Source: JAMXLJ01 sp036558745 (lineage in GTDB: Bacteria; Actinomycetota; Acidimicrobiia; IMCC26256; JAMXLJ01). From it: a stretch of 64,000 nucleotides of DNA. The notes below the pieces were generated by a model that was not told the DNA's origin, did not search any database, and was given only the letters and a program-made list of their open reading frames with translations. Positions 32,138-41,150 of the stretch are shown one piece after another (position 1 is the stretch's first letter; the number at the start of each line of letters is the position of its first letter). The position numbers and the translations under genes are program-made. The stretch covers positions 222,784 to 286,783 of the forward strand of contig DATBEZ010000003.1 in NCBI GenBank assembly GCA_036558745.1, given 5' to 3'.

Positions 32138-33514
32138 ATGGCAGACGGCACTGGTACCGAGCCGCGGCGAGACACCGAGGTCGAGACCCTCCAAGCGGAG
32201 CTGGACGCCGAGCGGAAGCACGCCGCCGACCTCGAGGCCCGCAACGCCGCCCTCCAAGGCCGCGACCCCGCGAAGAACGGCAGCGACGGGACCAAGCGGG
32301 CTCGGCGAGGCCACCGCTGGTTGGTCGCCCTCCTCCTCGTGCTGGGCTTCATCCTCACCCCGATCACGATCGTGGTGCTCTTCGCGCACACCGAGCTCAC
32401 GGACACCGGGCGCTATGTCTCGACGATCAAGCCGCTTGCGAGCGACCCGGCGGTCCAGGCCTACGCCGCCGATCAGATCACGACGAACCTCTTCGACCAG
32501 GTCGATGTCAACGCGTACGTCAAGGACGCGTTGCCGGACCGGGCCCAGGCGCTCGCCGGCCCGCTCACGAGCGCGCTCCGGAGCTTCACCCACGAAGCCG
32601 CGCTGCGGCTGCTGGAGAGCAAGGAGTTCCAGACCCTCTGGGTCGAGGCGAACCGGGCCGCGCACAGCCAGATCAACGACATCCTGAGCGGCAGGAAGGG
32701 CGGTGGCGCCATCAGCGCCAACACCAACGGCGCCATCACCCTCGACCTCTCCAAGCTCGCGCAGCGGGTCAAGCAGCGGCTGGAGGACACGGGCATCGGC
32801 GTGTTCTCCAAGATCCCGGCCGACAAGGTCTCGGGCAAGATAACGATCTTCCAGGCGCGGAACCTCTACAAGGCCCGCCGCGGCCTTCAGGCCCTGAACC
32901 GGCTCGCGTTCGTGTTGCCCTTCCTGGTGTTCGCGTGCTTCGGCGGCGCCATCTTCCTGTCCCGGAACCGCCGCCGCGGCTTCATTAAAGCCGCCGTCGT
33001 GTTCACGCTGGGTGCCGCGCTTCTCGCGGTGGTCCTCGCCATCACGCGGGGCCTCTACTTGGACAGTGCCGTCAACAATGGCATCCCCCACGACGCGGCC
33101 GCGTCGGTCTACGACAACTTGATCCGGCTGTTGCAGACCTCGATGCGCAGCATCCTTGCGTTCAGCATCGTGGTCGTCGTGGTGGCCGTGCTCGCCGGGC
33201 CGTCACGGCTGGCCGTGTGGTTCCGGGCCGAGATGCGCGCCGCCGCGAGCTGGTTGGGCCGACAGAGCGACGCCGCAGGCTGGAGCGCGTTGGGCCCCAG
33301 CGGGTTCGTCGTCGCCCACAAGGCCGGCATGCGGATCGCGGTCGCCGTCATCGGCTTCGCCGTCCTGTTCCTCTGGAACCGGCCGACCCCCATGGTCGTC
33401 GTGTGGCTCGGGGTGCTGGCGTTGCTGGCGCTCGCGCTGATCGAGTTCTTCGGACGTGAGCGCAGCGCGCCTGCGGTGGGCACCGCCCCACCCGCCGTCA
33501 GCGCCCCCGCCTAG
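32138..33514 (+). CDS. Multi-pass membrane protein, hypothetical
   Basis: A 458-residue protein. A short coiled-coil-like N-terminus (VETLQAELDAERKHAADLEA) precedes one transmembrane helix (~65-90) and a ~180-residue extracytoplasmic region (DTGRYVSTIKPLASDPAVQA onward). Four or five more helices follow near 250-270, 285-305, 340-360 and 405-445. The long loop with alternating acidic and basic helices resembles integral membrane proteins common in actinobacteria without assigned role. GGAGGCGG precedes the ATG at 32138. An island palindrome lies upstream. Confidence 0.7.
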   Translation: MADGTGTEPRRDTEVETLQAELDAERKHAADLEARNAALQGRDPAKNGSDGTKRARRGHRWLVALLLVLGFILTPITIVVLFAHTELTDTGRYVSTIKPLASDPAVQAYAADQITTNLFDQVDVNAYVKDALPDRAQALAGPLTSALRSFTHEAALRLLESKEFQTLWVEANRAAHSQINDILSGRKGGGAISANTNGAITLDLSKLAQRVKQRLEDTGIGVFSKIPADKVSGKITIFQARNLYKARRGLQALNRLAFVLPFLVFACFGGAIFLSRNRRRGFIKAAVVFTLGAALLAVVLAITRGLYLDSAVNNGIPHDAAASVYDNLIRLLQTSMRSILAFSIVVVVVAVLAGPSRLAVWFRAEMRAAASWLGRQSDAAGWSALGPSGFVVAHKAGMRIAVAVIGFAVLFLWNRPTPMVVVWLGVLALLALALIEFFGRERSAPAVGTAPPAVSAPA

Positions 33515-33569
33515 CTCGAGCCCCGCTCGGCCGACCGCGGTTCGCGTTCGCGGAAGCTCCCCTCGTCAC

Positions 33570-33587
33570 TCACCCACAGTGGGGTGA
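33570..33587. promoter_or_regulatory. Island palindrome variant with one extra centre base
   Basis: TCACCC-ACAGTG-GGGTGA keeps both hexamer arms but with six rather than five bases between them. It lies 94 bases upstream of the LuxR-3 start; an extra half-site TCACCC begins at 33595. Confidence 0.5.
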
Positions 33588-33681
33588 GGCGGGATCACCC
33601 TGACCCGGCGCATGCTGCGGACGGGAGCGGTGAAGGGGCGCGGGGCACCGTGTCCCGGCGGCGAACGAAAGGCGGACCGGG

Positions 33682-35895
33682 GTGGTGACGGTCGTACCAG
33701 ATCGCTTCCGTGCAGGCACGGCGCGGCAGCCTTGGAAGACGTCCCGGGCGGAGGTCCCGCGATCTCTGCTCATCGAGCGGCTCGTCGCCGCCGGCGACCG
33801 TCTCGTCGCGGTCGCCGCTCCCGCGGGCTACGGGAAGACGACGCTGCTCCGGCAGTGGGCCGAGGCCGACGAACGGCCCTTCGCGTGGGTCGCGGCCGAC
33901 GGCACGAGCAACGACCCGCGCGCATTGCTCCTCGCGATCATGCGCGCGCTCGATGACCTCGACCCGTTCGGACACCATGCGGTGTCGTCGCTCGATGGCG
34001 CGGAGACCCAGACCGTCGCGTCGGTCCTCCACATGGGCGCGGTCCTCGCGACCCTCGGCACGCCGTGCGTGCTGGTCATCGACGACGTTCACCATCTCGT
34101 GTCACCTCACGCGCTGCTCGTCGTCTCCGAGGTGTCGCGTGCGCTGCCGTCGGGCAGCCGTCTCGTGCTGAGCGGGCGCTGCGACGCGACGCTCGATCTG
34201 GAGTTGCTCCCGGGCCATGTCTTCGCGCGACCGCTCCGCGTCGGCGCGTCGGATCTCGCGTTCGACGCGACGGAGGGTGAGCTGTTGCTCGGCGCGACGG
34301 GTGTTCTGCTGGACGCGGGCGAGCTCGAGACCGTCATGAGGCGCACCGAGGGATGGCCGACCGCTCTCGCGATCGCCGCGATGTCGCTCGACGACGACAA
34401 CAGCGTCGACGACTTCGACGGCGGCGACCGTCGCATCGTCGACTACGTCGATCGTGCCGTGCTCGATCAGCTCGAGCCGACCATCGTCGACTTCCTGCTC
34501 CAGACCGCCGTGCTCGAGGAGCTCACGCCGTCGTTGTGCGACGCGGTGAGCGAGCGTGACGACTCCGCCCAGTTGTTGGAGCGTCTGCATCGGGCCAACC
34601 TGTTCGTCGTCCCTCTCGACTCCCGGGCCGAGCGCTTCCGCTACCACCGCTTGTTCCGAGAGGCGCTGCAGCACGAGCTGCACCGTCGGGATCCGCTCGC
34701 CGAGCAACCTCTGCACCGGCGCGCGAGCGGCTGGTACACGGCGCACGGGCGGCTGGAGCCCGCGATCCGGCACTCGATCGCCGCGTCCGACGACGAGCAT
34801 GCGGCCTGGTTGGTCTGGCAGAACGCGCCGACGTGCATCACGCGCGGTCAGGTTGCGACGTTGCAGCACTGGTTGGACGCGTTCGGCGAGGACCAGACCG
34901 CCGGCCACCCGTTGCTGGCCCTGACCGCCGCATCGGTCGACGCGGTCGAGGGCCGTGCCGACGAGGCGACGCACTGGTTGTGGGTGGCACAGCACTCGGC
35001 GTCGGCCGTCGACTACGCGACCGACGAGGACGTCGAGGCCCATGCGCTCCTGCTGAGGTCGTTGCTGTCCGAGCACGGTCTCGCGGCGATGCAGGCGGAC
35101 GCGACCCGCGCCTTCGAGCTGGATCGCGACGCCAGTCCGTGGCGCGCGCTCGCCGGGCTGTACCTCGGCGTCACGCACCACCTCGCCGGGGACGACGACG
35201 CGGCGCGGCGCGCGCTCGAAGACGCGCTCGTCCGCTCTGCCGTCCTGTGGCCGAGCGTGCACGCGAACTGCCTCGCGGAGCTCGCATTGCTCGACGCCGA
35301 GAGCGGCGCCTGGGAGCGCGCCGCGGAACGGGCCGATCTCGCGCAGCAGTGCGTCGCGAAGCGGCGGCTCGACGACCACGCGCCGGTGGCGATCGTTCCC
35401 GCGGTGGCGGCCCTGACGCTCGTGCACCGGCGCGAGGCCCGCAGCGCGCGGGAGTGCTTGGGTCACGGCCAGCGACTGGTGAGATCGCTTGGTCGCGTCG
35501 CGCCCGCGCTGCGGGCCGAGACGCTCACGGTGCTCGCGCGCGCCGCGCTCCTGTCGGGCGACACGGCGATGACGAAGGAATTGCTGCGAGAGCTCCGTCC
35601 CCTCGTCGCGGCGATGCCGGAAGCCGTCGCGCTGCGCACGCGCGTCGACGAGCTCGACGTCGACCTGGAAGTGGTCGCAGACACGATCGTGGGGCCGCTC
35701 GCGCTCACGGCCGCCGAGCTGCGCGTGCTCGGGTACCTCCCGATGCACCTGTCGATGGCCGAGATCGCCGAGAAGCTCTACGTCTCGCGCAACACCGTGA
35801 AGTCGCAGGCGATCGCGATCTACCGCAAGCTCGCGGTCTCGTCACGCGGGGCCGCGGTCAGCCGGGCACGCGAGCTCGGCCTCCTCGACACCTGA
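33682..35895 (+). CDS. MalT-like LuxR regulator with ATPase domain (copy 3)
   Basis: A 737-residue STAND regulator, shorter than copies 1 and 2 in the TPR-like middle. Walker A is APAGYGKTT (about 46-54) and Walker B is CVLVIDDVHHL. MRRTEGWPTALAIAAMSL and FRYHRLFREAL match the arm region, and the C-terminal HTH reads LTAAELRVLGYLPMHLSMAE, SRNTVKSQAIAIYRKLAVSS. The usual arm sequence with DPALPLARWR is replaced by SGRCDATLDLELLPGH. The SulP gene starts 4 bases after its stop, so the two are one unit. The inducer is unknown. Confidence 0.9.
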   Translation: MVTVVPDRFRAGTARQPWKTSRAEVPRSLLIERLVAAGDRLVAVAAPAGYGKTTLLRQWAEADERPFAWVAADGTSNDPRALLLAIMRALDDLDPFGHHAVSSLDGAETQTVASVLHMGAVLATLGTPCVLVIDDVHHLVSPHALLVVSEVSRALPSGSRLVLSGRCDATLDLELLPGHVFARPLRVGASDLAFDATEGELLLGATGVLLDAGELETVMRRTEGWPTALAIAAMSLDDDNSVDDFDGGDRRIVDYVDRAVLDQLEPTIVDFLLQTAVLEELTPSLCDAVSERDDSAQLLERLHRANLFVVPLDSRAERFRYHRLFREALQHELHRRDPLAEQPLHRRASGWYTAHGRLEPAIRHSIAASDDEHAAWLVWQNAPTCITRGQVATLQHWLDAFGEDQTAGHPLLALTAASVDAVEGRADEATHWLWVAQHSASAVDYATDEDVEAHALLLRSLLSEHGLAAMQADATRAFELDRDASPWRALAGLYLGVTHHLAGDDDAARRALEDALVRSAVLWPSVHANCLAELALLDAESGAWERAAERADLAQQCVAKRRLDDHAPVAIVPAVAALTLVHRREARSARECLGHGQRLVRSLGRVAPALRAETLTVLARAALLSGDTAMTKELLRELRPLVAAMPEAVALRTRVDELDVDLEVVADTIVGPLALTAAELRVLGYLPMHLSMAEIAEKLYVSRNTVKSQAIAIYRKLAVSSRGAAVSRARELGLLDT

Positions 35896-35898
35896 GCC

Positions 35899-37590
35899 GT
35901 GGCCGAACCCGTCCGCGGGATCGAGCGCTGGATCCCGGGCGTCACGAGCCTCGCGACGTACCGGCGCGGGTGGCTCCGGTCCGACGTCGTCGCCGGGATC
36001 GTGCTCGCCGCGATCCTCATCCCGCAGGGGATGGCCTACGCGGAGCTCGCGGGGCTCCCGGCAGTCACCGGGTTGTACACGACGGTCGCCTGTCTCGTCG
36101 GCTACGCGCTGTTCGGCCCGTCGCGGGTGCTCGTGCTCGGCCCGGACTCCTCCGTGGGACCGCTGATCCTCGTCGCGATCACACCGTTGCTCGTCACCAA
36201 CGATCCGAAGAGCGCGGTCGCGCTCGCGGGCGTGCTCGCGCTGCTGGTCGGGCTCATCGAGATCGGCCTCGGCGTCGCCAAGCTCGGGTTCGTCGCCGAC
36301 CTCCTCTCGATCGAGATCCAGGTCGGCTACATGAACGGCCTCGCGATCACGATCATCGTCGGGCAGCTCCCGAAGCTGTTCGGGTTCTCGACCGATGCCA
36401 CGTCGTTTCTCGGCGACGTCCGCGCGTTCTTCGGCTCGCTCGACGAGACGTCCGCGGTCACGCTCACGGTCGGCCTCGCGGTGCTGGCAACGTTGCTGGT
36501 GCTGCCCCACTTCACGCGGCGGGTTCCGGCGGTGCTCGTCGCGGTCGTCGGTGCAACCGTCGTGTCGGCGGTGTTCGACCTTGCGGCGCACGGCGTCGCC
36601 ACGGTCGGATCGCTGCCCAGCGGCCTGCCCCGGCCCTCCTTCCCGTGGACGAACGCGAAGGACGCCCTCGAGCTGCTCGCGGCTGCGGCCGGGATCACGC
36701 TCGTCTCGCTGACCGACACGATCGCGACGGCGGCCAGCTTCGCGGCGCGTCGTGGGGAGGAGGTTCACCCGAACCAGGAGATGATCGGCATCGGCGCCGC
36801 CAACATCGCAGCCTCGTTCTTCCAGGGCTTCGCGGTGTCGACGAGCGGATCGCGCACGGCCGTCGCGGAGCAGTCGGGTGCGAAGAGTCAGGTCACCGGT
36901 CTGGTCGGGGCGGGACTGGTGGTGATCCTGCTGCTCTTCCTCAATTCACTGCTCGCCGACCTTCCCCAGACCGTGCTCGCCGCGGTCGTCATCGCCGCCG
37001 CCCTCTCCCTGGCCAACCTCGCCGCGATACGGAGGTACTACGCCGTCCGCAAGAGCGCGTTCGTGCTCTCGCTCGTCGCGACGCTGGGCGTCGTGCTCTT
37101 CGGTGTGCTCGAAGGGATCGGCATCGCGGTCGGGCTCGCCGTGCTGCTGGTGTTCCAACGGAATTGGCGTGCGCACAGTGCCGTCCTCGGCCAGGTTGAA
37201 GGGATCGAGGGCTGGCACGACGTCGAGCGCTTCCCGCATGCGGCGCAACCGCCGCGCATCGTGGTGTACCGGTGGGAGGCACCACTGTTCTTCGCCAACG
37301 CCGGTGCGTTCCGGGAGGAGGTGTTGAGCATCGCTCGCGAGCGCAAGCCCGACTGGGTCGTCGTCCACTGCGAGGCCGTGACCGACGTGGACGTGACCGC
37401 GGCGGAGATGCTCGAAGACCTCGACAAGGACCTCAACGCCAACGGGATCCACATGGCCTTCGCAGGCATGCGGACGCGTCTCCAGGATCTCATCGTGCGC
37501 TACGGCCTGTTCGAGACGCTCGATCGCGACCACTTCTACCCGACGCTGGACGCGGCGCTCGACGCGATCGACGACGCCCAGGCGACATGA
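35899..37590 (+). CDS. SulP/SLC26-family anion transporter
   Basis: A 563-residue transporter. The N-terminal signature LRSDVVAGIVLAAILIPQGM, then AYAELAGLPAVTGLYTT and VLGPDSSVGPLI, belongs to SulP proteins; about 12 membrane segments follow. A C-terminal STAS domain (about 445-560, WVVVHCEAVTDVDVTAAEML) is cytoplasmic. Members move sulfate, bicarbonate or other anions with Na+ or H+; this one's substrate is open. The GTG start is 4 bases from the stop of the MalT-like copy 3 gene, implying joint expression and perhaps joint function. Confidence 0.85.
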   Translation: MAEPVRGIERWIPGVTSLATYRRGWLRSDVVAGIVLAAILIPQGMAYAELAGLPAVTGLYTTVACLVGYALFGPSRVLVLGPDSSVGPLILVAITPLLVTNDPKSAVALAGVLALLVGLIEIGLGVAKLGFVADLLSIEIQVGYMNGLAITIIVGQLPKLFGFSTDATSFLGDVRAFFGSLDETSAVTLTVGLAVLATLLVLPHFTRRVPAVLVAVVGATVVSAVFDLAAHGVATVGSLPSGLPRPSFPWTNAKDALELLAAAAGITLVSLTDTIATAASFAARRGEEVHPNQEMIGIGAANIAASFFQGFAVSTSGSRTAVAEQSGAKSQVTGLVGAGLVVILLLFLNSLLADLPQTVLAAVVIAAALSLANLAAIRRYYAVRKSAFVLSLVATLGVVLFGVLEGIGIAVGLAVLLVFQRNWRAHSAVLGQVEGIEGWHDVERFPHAAQPPRIVVYRWEAPLFFANAGAFREEVLSIARERKPDWVVVHCEAVTDVDVTAAEMLEDLDKDLNANGIHMAFAGMRTRLQDLIVRYGLFETLDRDHFYPTLDAALDAIDDAQAT

Positions 37591-37620
37591 CGAGGTTCAG
37601 GACGAGTTGATCGCGCCGGG

Positions 37621-38220
37621 TCAGTCCCAGCCGTCGCGCGTCTCGACGTGTCGCAGCGCGAACGCGCCGAACGCCTGCACGATGCCGACGCACACGAGCA
37701 CGACACCGAGCACCTTGGACACGACGTGGAGCGAGCGCGACGGGTCCGCGATCACGACGATGCCCGCGATGATCGCGACCACCGACACAACGATCCCGAG
37801 ACCGCGGTGCCGCGTCGGGCTGATGAGCTCGCCCATCATGCGGGTCAGACCCTCGACGAGCAGGTAGATCCCGAGGAGCACCGCGACCACCAGCACCGTC
37901 TGGTGGGGCCACGCCAGCACGACGCCGCCGACGACGATGCCGAGGAGCCCGCCGAGCAGCTCGAGGCCCCACCCGGGAGCCGGGCGCTCGAGCAGCGACT
38001 CGATCATCGCGAGCATGCCGCGCCAGAGCATGGCGAGCCCCGCGAGGATCGCCAGCACGACGCCGGTCGCGCCCGGCCACGCGATCAGGATGACGCCGAT
38101 CGCGAACAGCCCGACGCCTCCCAGCATGGCCAGCGGCCAGAGCCGGGGCGGGGCTTCACCGGTCAGGCGGATGACACGGGGACCCGATGCGCCGAAGCCG
38201 GGCGTGCCTGCTGCCGTCAC
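37621..38220 (-). CDS. HdeD/DUF308-like membrane protein
   Basis: A 199-residue protein with six hydrophobic helices in three similar pairs. LGGVGLFAIGVILIAWPGAT, LLGGLLGIVVGGVVLAWPHQ and VVSVVAIIAGIVVIADPSRS share the G-x-x-x-I-x-x-P pattern of DUF308, the family of acid-stress protein HdeD. The start is GTG 38220, with a modest site. An island palindrome lies 36 bases upstream. It is convergent with the SulP gene. Likely a stress-linked inner membrane protein. Confidence 0.75.
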   Translation of the reverse strand: MTAAGTPGFGASGPRVIRLTGEAPPRLWPLAMLGGVGLFAIGVILIAWPGATGVVLAILAGLAMLWRGMLAMIESLLERPAPGWGLELLGGLLGIVVGGVVLAWPHQTVLVVAVLLGIYLLVEGLTRMMGELISPTRHRGLGIVVSVVAIIAGIVVIADPSRSLHVVSKVLGVVLVCVGIVQAFGAFALRHVETRDGWD

Positions 38221-38255
38221 GACCCGACTGTGCCCGCGCCGGGCACGACCGCGCC

Positions 38256-38272
38256 TCACCCGTTCCGGATGA
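38256..38272. promoter_or_regulatory. Island palindrome (CGGATGA type)
   Basis: TCACCCG-TTC-CGGATGA lies 36 bases upstream of the HdeD-like gene and 100 bases before the amidohydrolase remnant on the other strand. Confidence 0.65.
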
Positions 38273-38371
38273 TCCGAGCGGTGACCGAATCGACACCACG
38301 AGAGAGCGCGCGTGAGACTCCCACGACGCGCGCGTGGAGCGGCACGGGTCCGCGCGACCGGAGGGGAAGCG

Positions 38372-38850
38372 ATGAGCAGCGAGGCGACGTCCGCCCTCGT
38401 CGGGGCGAACGGCTCCGGAGCCGAGCACTCCACGATCATCTCGGCCGACTGCCACGGCGGCGGCAGCCATGCCCAGTACCGCGAGTACCTCGAGGAGCGC
38501 TACCTGGACGACTTCGACGCGTGGCGGGGGAAGTACCGCAACCCGTACCAGGACCTCGGCGACACCGCAACTGGGACGACGAGATGCGCAACTCGCAGCA
38601 GGAGGCGGACGGGGTCGTCGCCGAAGTCGTGTTCCCGAACACGGTCCCGCCGTTCTTCCCGAGCTTCGTGCAGATGCGCAAGATCCTGTCGGAGAACGCG
38701 GCGAAGCTCTACGACTTCGACCTCGCCGCGCTCGCGAAGCTCGCCGCGGTGCACGGCGCGACCGTCGCGGAGCTCGCGACACCGCTCCAGCGGCTTCCCG
38801 ACGACCCCAACGACGCGCTGCGCCGCGGCGCGGGCGCGGCCGTCGCCTGA
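38372..38850 (+). pseudogene. Amidohydrolase remnant (frameshift plus large internal deletion)
   Basis: The frame from ATG 38372 gives an amidohydrolase N-terminus (IISADCHGGGSHAQYREYLE). Near 38563-38566 a frameshift moves the reading frame so that RNWDDEMRN and VVAEVVFPNTVPPFFPSF continue in frame 1. Directly after FPSF (about 38665) the sequence jumps to a C-terminal-type end (RKILSENAAKLYDFDLAALA). Full family members have roughly 400 residues and a metal-binding TIM barrel; most of that barrel is missing here. A GGAGGGG site remains upstream. I read it as a decayed gene; an assembly error is the alternative. Confidence 0.75.
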
Positions 38851-38877
38851 CCGAACAACGCGCGAGCGGAGGCAACC

Positions 38878-39747
38878 GTGCACGGCAGCATCACCTACGA
38901 CCACTACGACCTCGTGCTGCTCGACGACCCGGCCCCCGGTGTCCGGCGCATCACGTTGAACCGTCCCGAGAAGCGCAACGCGCTGAACCATCCGCTGCGC
39001 GGGCAGCTGCTGCAGGCGCTGAGGGAGGGCGACGCGGACGACGCGGTGCGCGTGCAGATCGTGCGCGGCGCGGGTCCGTCGTTCTCCGCCGGTTACGACC
39101 TCGGCGGCGGCAACGAGGGCGAGGAGATGCCGTTCTACACGCCGGCGGGTGAGGGCCAGTGGCCGCGCCACGTCACCGAGAGCTGGATGAGCATCTGGGA
39201 CCTGGCCAAGCCCGTCATCGCGCAGGTGCACGGCTACTGCCTCGCGGGCGGCAGCGAGCTCGCCACCGGCTGCGACCTTGTCTACGTCGCCGAGGACGCG
39301 CAGATGGGCTATCCCGCGGTGCGCTTCGGGGTCCCGGACATGCACTTCCACGCGTGGTTGCTCGGCATGCGCAAAGCGATGGAGATGATGATGACGGGCG
39401 ACTCCATCTCCGGTGTCGAGGCGGTCGAGCTCGGCTGGGCCAACCGCGCCTTCCCGGTCGAGGAGCTCGACGCGCGCGTCGTCGAGATCGCGACGCGCAT
39501 CGCGAAGATGCCGCCCGACATCGTCGCGTTGAACAAGCGCATCGTGCACCGCGGCATGGAGATGATGGGGCTGCGCACTGCGATCCGCGTCGGCACGGAA
39601 CTGTGCGCGCTGGGCACCCACCAGAAGAGCCTCCGCGACTTCGTGGCCAACACCCAGCAGCGGGGGCTCACGGCGGCGCTCGACGCGCGTGACGGTGTGT
39701 TCGGCGACTACCGCACCGCCGAGGACCAACCCCGGTCCGCCGACTGA
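38878..39747 (+). CDS. Enoyl-CoA hydratase/isomerase family protein
   Basis: A 289-residue crotonase. ITLNRPEKRNALNHPL begins the fold, FSAGYDLGGG forms the first oxyanion segment, and QVHGYCLAGGSELATGCDLV the second. QMGYPAVRFGVPDMHFHAWL follows where many hydratases have catalytic Glu residues; here the second Glu site reads GVPD, so chemistry beyond simple hydration is possible. The GTG start has GGAGG 5 bases upstream. It lies 27 bases after the amidohydrolase remnant, and in related actinobacteria such hydrolases and crotonases often cluster in acyl-CoA degradation. Confidence 0.85.
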   Translation: MHGSITYDHYDLVLLDDPAPGVRRITLNRPEKRNALNHPLRGQLLQALREGDADDAVRVQIVRGAGPSFSAGYDLGGGNEGEEMPFYTPAGEGQWPRHVTESWMSIWDLAKPVIAQVHGYCLAGGSELATGCDLVYVAEDAQMGYPAVRFGVPDMHFHAWLLGMRKAMEMMMTGDSISGVEAVELGWANRAFPVEELDARVVEIATRIAKMPPDIVALNKRIVHRGMEMMGLRTAIRVGTELCALGTHQKSLRDFVANTQQRGLTAALDARDGVFGDYRTAEDQPRSAD

Positions 39748-39765
39748 GCGCCGCTCCCTCGGGGC

Positions 39766-39803
39766 GGGGCCATGAGACGGGCGTGATGCGCCGTCACGGC
39801 CCC
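39766..39803 (+). terminator. Hairpin after the enoyl-CoA hydratase gene
   Basis: A 10-bp stem with one mismatch (39766-39775 with 39794-39803) closes an 18-base loop 19 bases past the stop. Confidence 0.4.
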
Positions 39804-39885
39804 GGACCAGGTCCTTCAGGCCTTGAGCCGGGGTGTCGATCGACCCGAAGAGGACCGGGAGCGCACGTCCGAGCAGGGAGACGCG

Positions 39886-41130
39886 GTGCACGAACGACAG
39901 GAGCGGGTGCTCTTCGTCGACGACGAGCCCGATGTGATCGCGGGCCTCCGTCGCGTGCTGCACCGCCACCGCGACGACTGGGCGATGGTGTTCACGGAAT
40001 CTCCCGAGGCCGCACTCGACGTGCTGGCCGCGGAGCCGGTGGACGTGATCGTCACCGACCTGCTGATGCCGGGCGTCGACGGAGCCGAGCTGCTCCGGCG
40101 CGCCCGTGACCTCCAGCCCGGGGCGGCCCGGCTGATCCTGACCGGACACACCCACCGGGATGCGTCGATGCGCGCCCTGCCCGTCGCCCACCAGATGCTG
40201 AGCAAACCGTGCGACCCGGCGGATCTCAGCCGCGCGATCGATCGGGCGTGCGCGGTCCGCGGCCTGCTCAACGACCCGAAGATCCAGGGCGCGGTCGGCT
40301 CGCTCGACGCGCTGCCCAGCGTTCCCGCCGTCTTGACCCAAGTGAACGCGTGCCTCGAACGGGGCGCTCCCCCGCGCGAGATCGCCGCGGTGCTGGAGCA
40401 CGACGGCGTCGTGGTGAGCAAGGTGCTCCAGCTCGTCAATTCATCGTTCTTCGGGCTCGGGCGGCGCATCACCGACGTGGTGCAGGCGATCGCGTATCTC
40501 GGCATCGACGTCCTTCGCAGCATCGTCGCCTCTGCATCCTGCTTCCAGACGTTCGACTCGACGCGGGACATCCGCGGGTTCTCGCTGCCACGGTTGCACG
40601 CGCACGCGTTCGACACCGGCCGGATGTGCCGACCGGTCGCGCAACGCTCGCGAAACGTGCCCGACACCGTCGCTGCCGCGCTGCTCCAGGACCTCGGACA
40701 GGTGCTGCTGGCCTCCGCGCTCCCCGAAGACTTCGGTGAGGTGGTCGCCGAGGTCGGTTCGGCGCGGGCTCTCCACGAGGCGGAGCTCGAGCACTTCGGC
40801 TTCACGCACGCCGAGGTGGGTGCGTACCTCCTCGCGCTCTGGGGGCTCCCGAACGACGTCGTCGAGGCGGTCGCAACCCACCACAGCGACGGTCCGCTGG
40901 AGCCGCTCACGTCGCCGAGCCCGTCCACACGCGGCTTGCCGATGCTGTCCGTCGCGGACGCCGTGCGCGTCGGGCGTGCGCTGGTTGGAAGCTCCGAGCG
41001 GTACGCGCGCGACCCGATGGACACCAACCGGCGCCGGTTCCCGCCCGAGTGGCTCGAAGCGCTCGGTGGCGAAGCGTGCGAGCCGGTGCTGCGTGCGATC
41101 GTCTACGACCCCGAAGGCGCCCGGCCCTAG
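39886..41130 (+). CDS. Response regulator with REC and HDOD domains
   Basis: A 414-residue protein. The receiver domain (about 1-120) has VLFVDDEPDVIAGL, the phospho-Asp in VIVTDLLMPGVDG, Thr in LILTGHT and Lys in MLSKPCD. An HDOD domain follows (about 140-340: LPSVPAVLTQVNACLERG, VVSKVLQLVNSSFFGLGRRI, QAIAYLGIDVLRSIV). HDOD proteins are non-catalytic HD relatives used as signalling scaffolds. GTG 39886 is chosen for the CAGGGAG site. It is convergent, 20 bases apart, with an EAL-HDOD gene, so the two HDOD proteins are likely functional partners. Confidence 0.85.
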   Translation: MHERQERVLFVDDEPDVIAGLRRVLHRHRDDWAMVFTESPEAALDVLAAEPVDVIVTDLLMPGVDGAELLRRARDLQPGAARLILTGHTHRDASMRALPVAHQMLSKPCDPADLSRAIDRACAVRGLLNDPKIQGAVGSLDALPSVPAVLTQVNACLERGAPPREIAAVLEHDGVVVSKVLQLVNSSFFGLGRRITDVVQAIAYLGIDVLRSIVASASCFQTFDSTRDIRGFSLPRLHAHAFDTGRMCRPVAQRSRNVPDTVAAALLQDLGQVLLASALPEDFGEVVAEVGSARALHEAELEHFGFTHAEVGAYLLALWGLPNDVVEAVATHHSDGPLEPLTSPSPSTRGLPMLSVADAVRVGRALVGSSERYARDPMDTNRRRFPPEWLEALGGEACEPVLRAIVYDPEGARP

Positions 41131-41150
41131 ACGCTCTGACTGCGGCGCGA

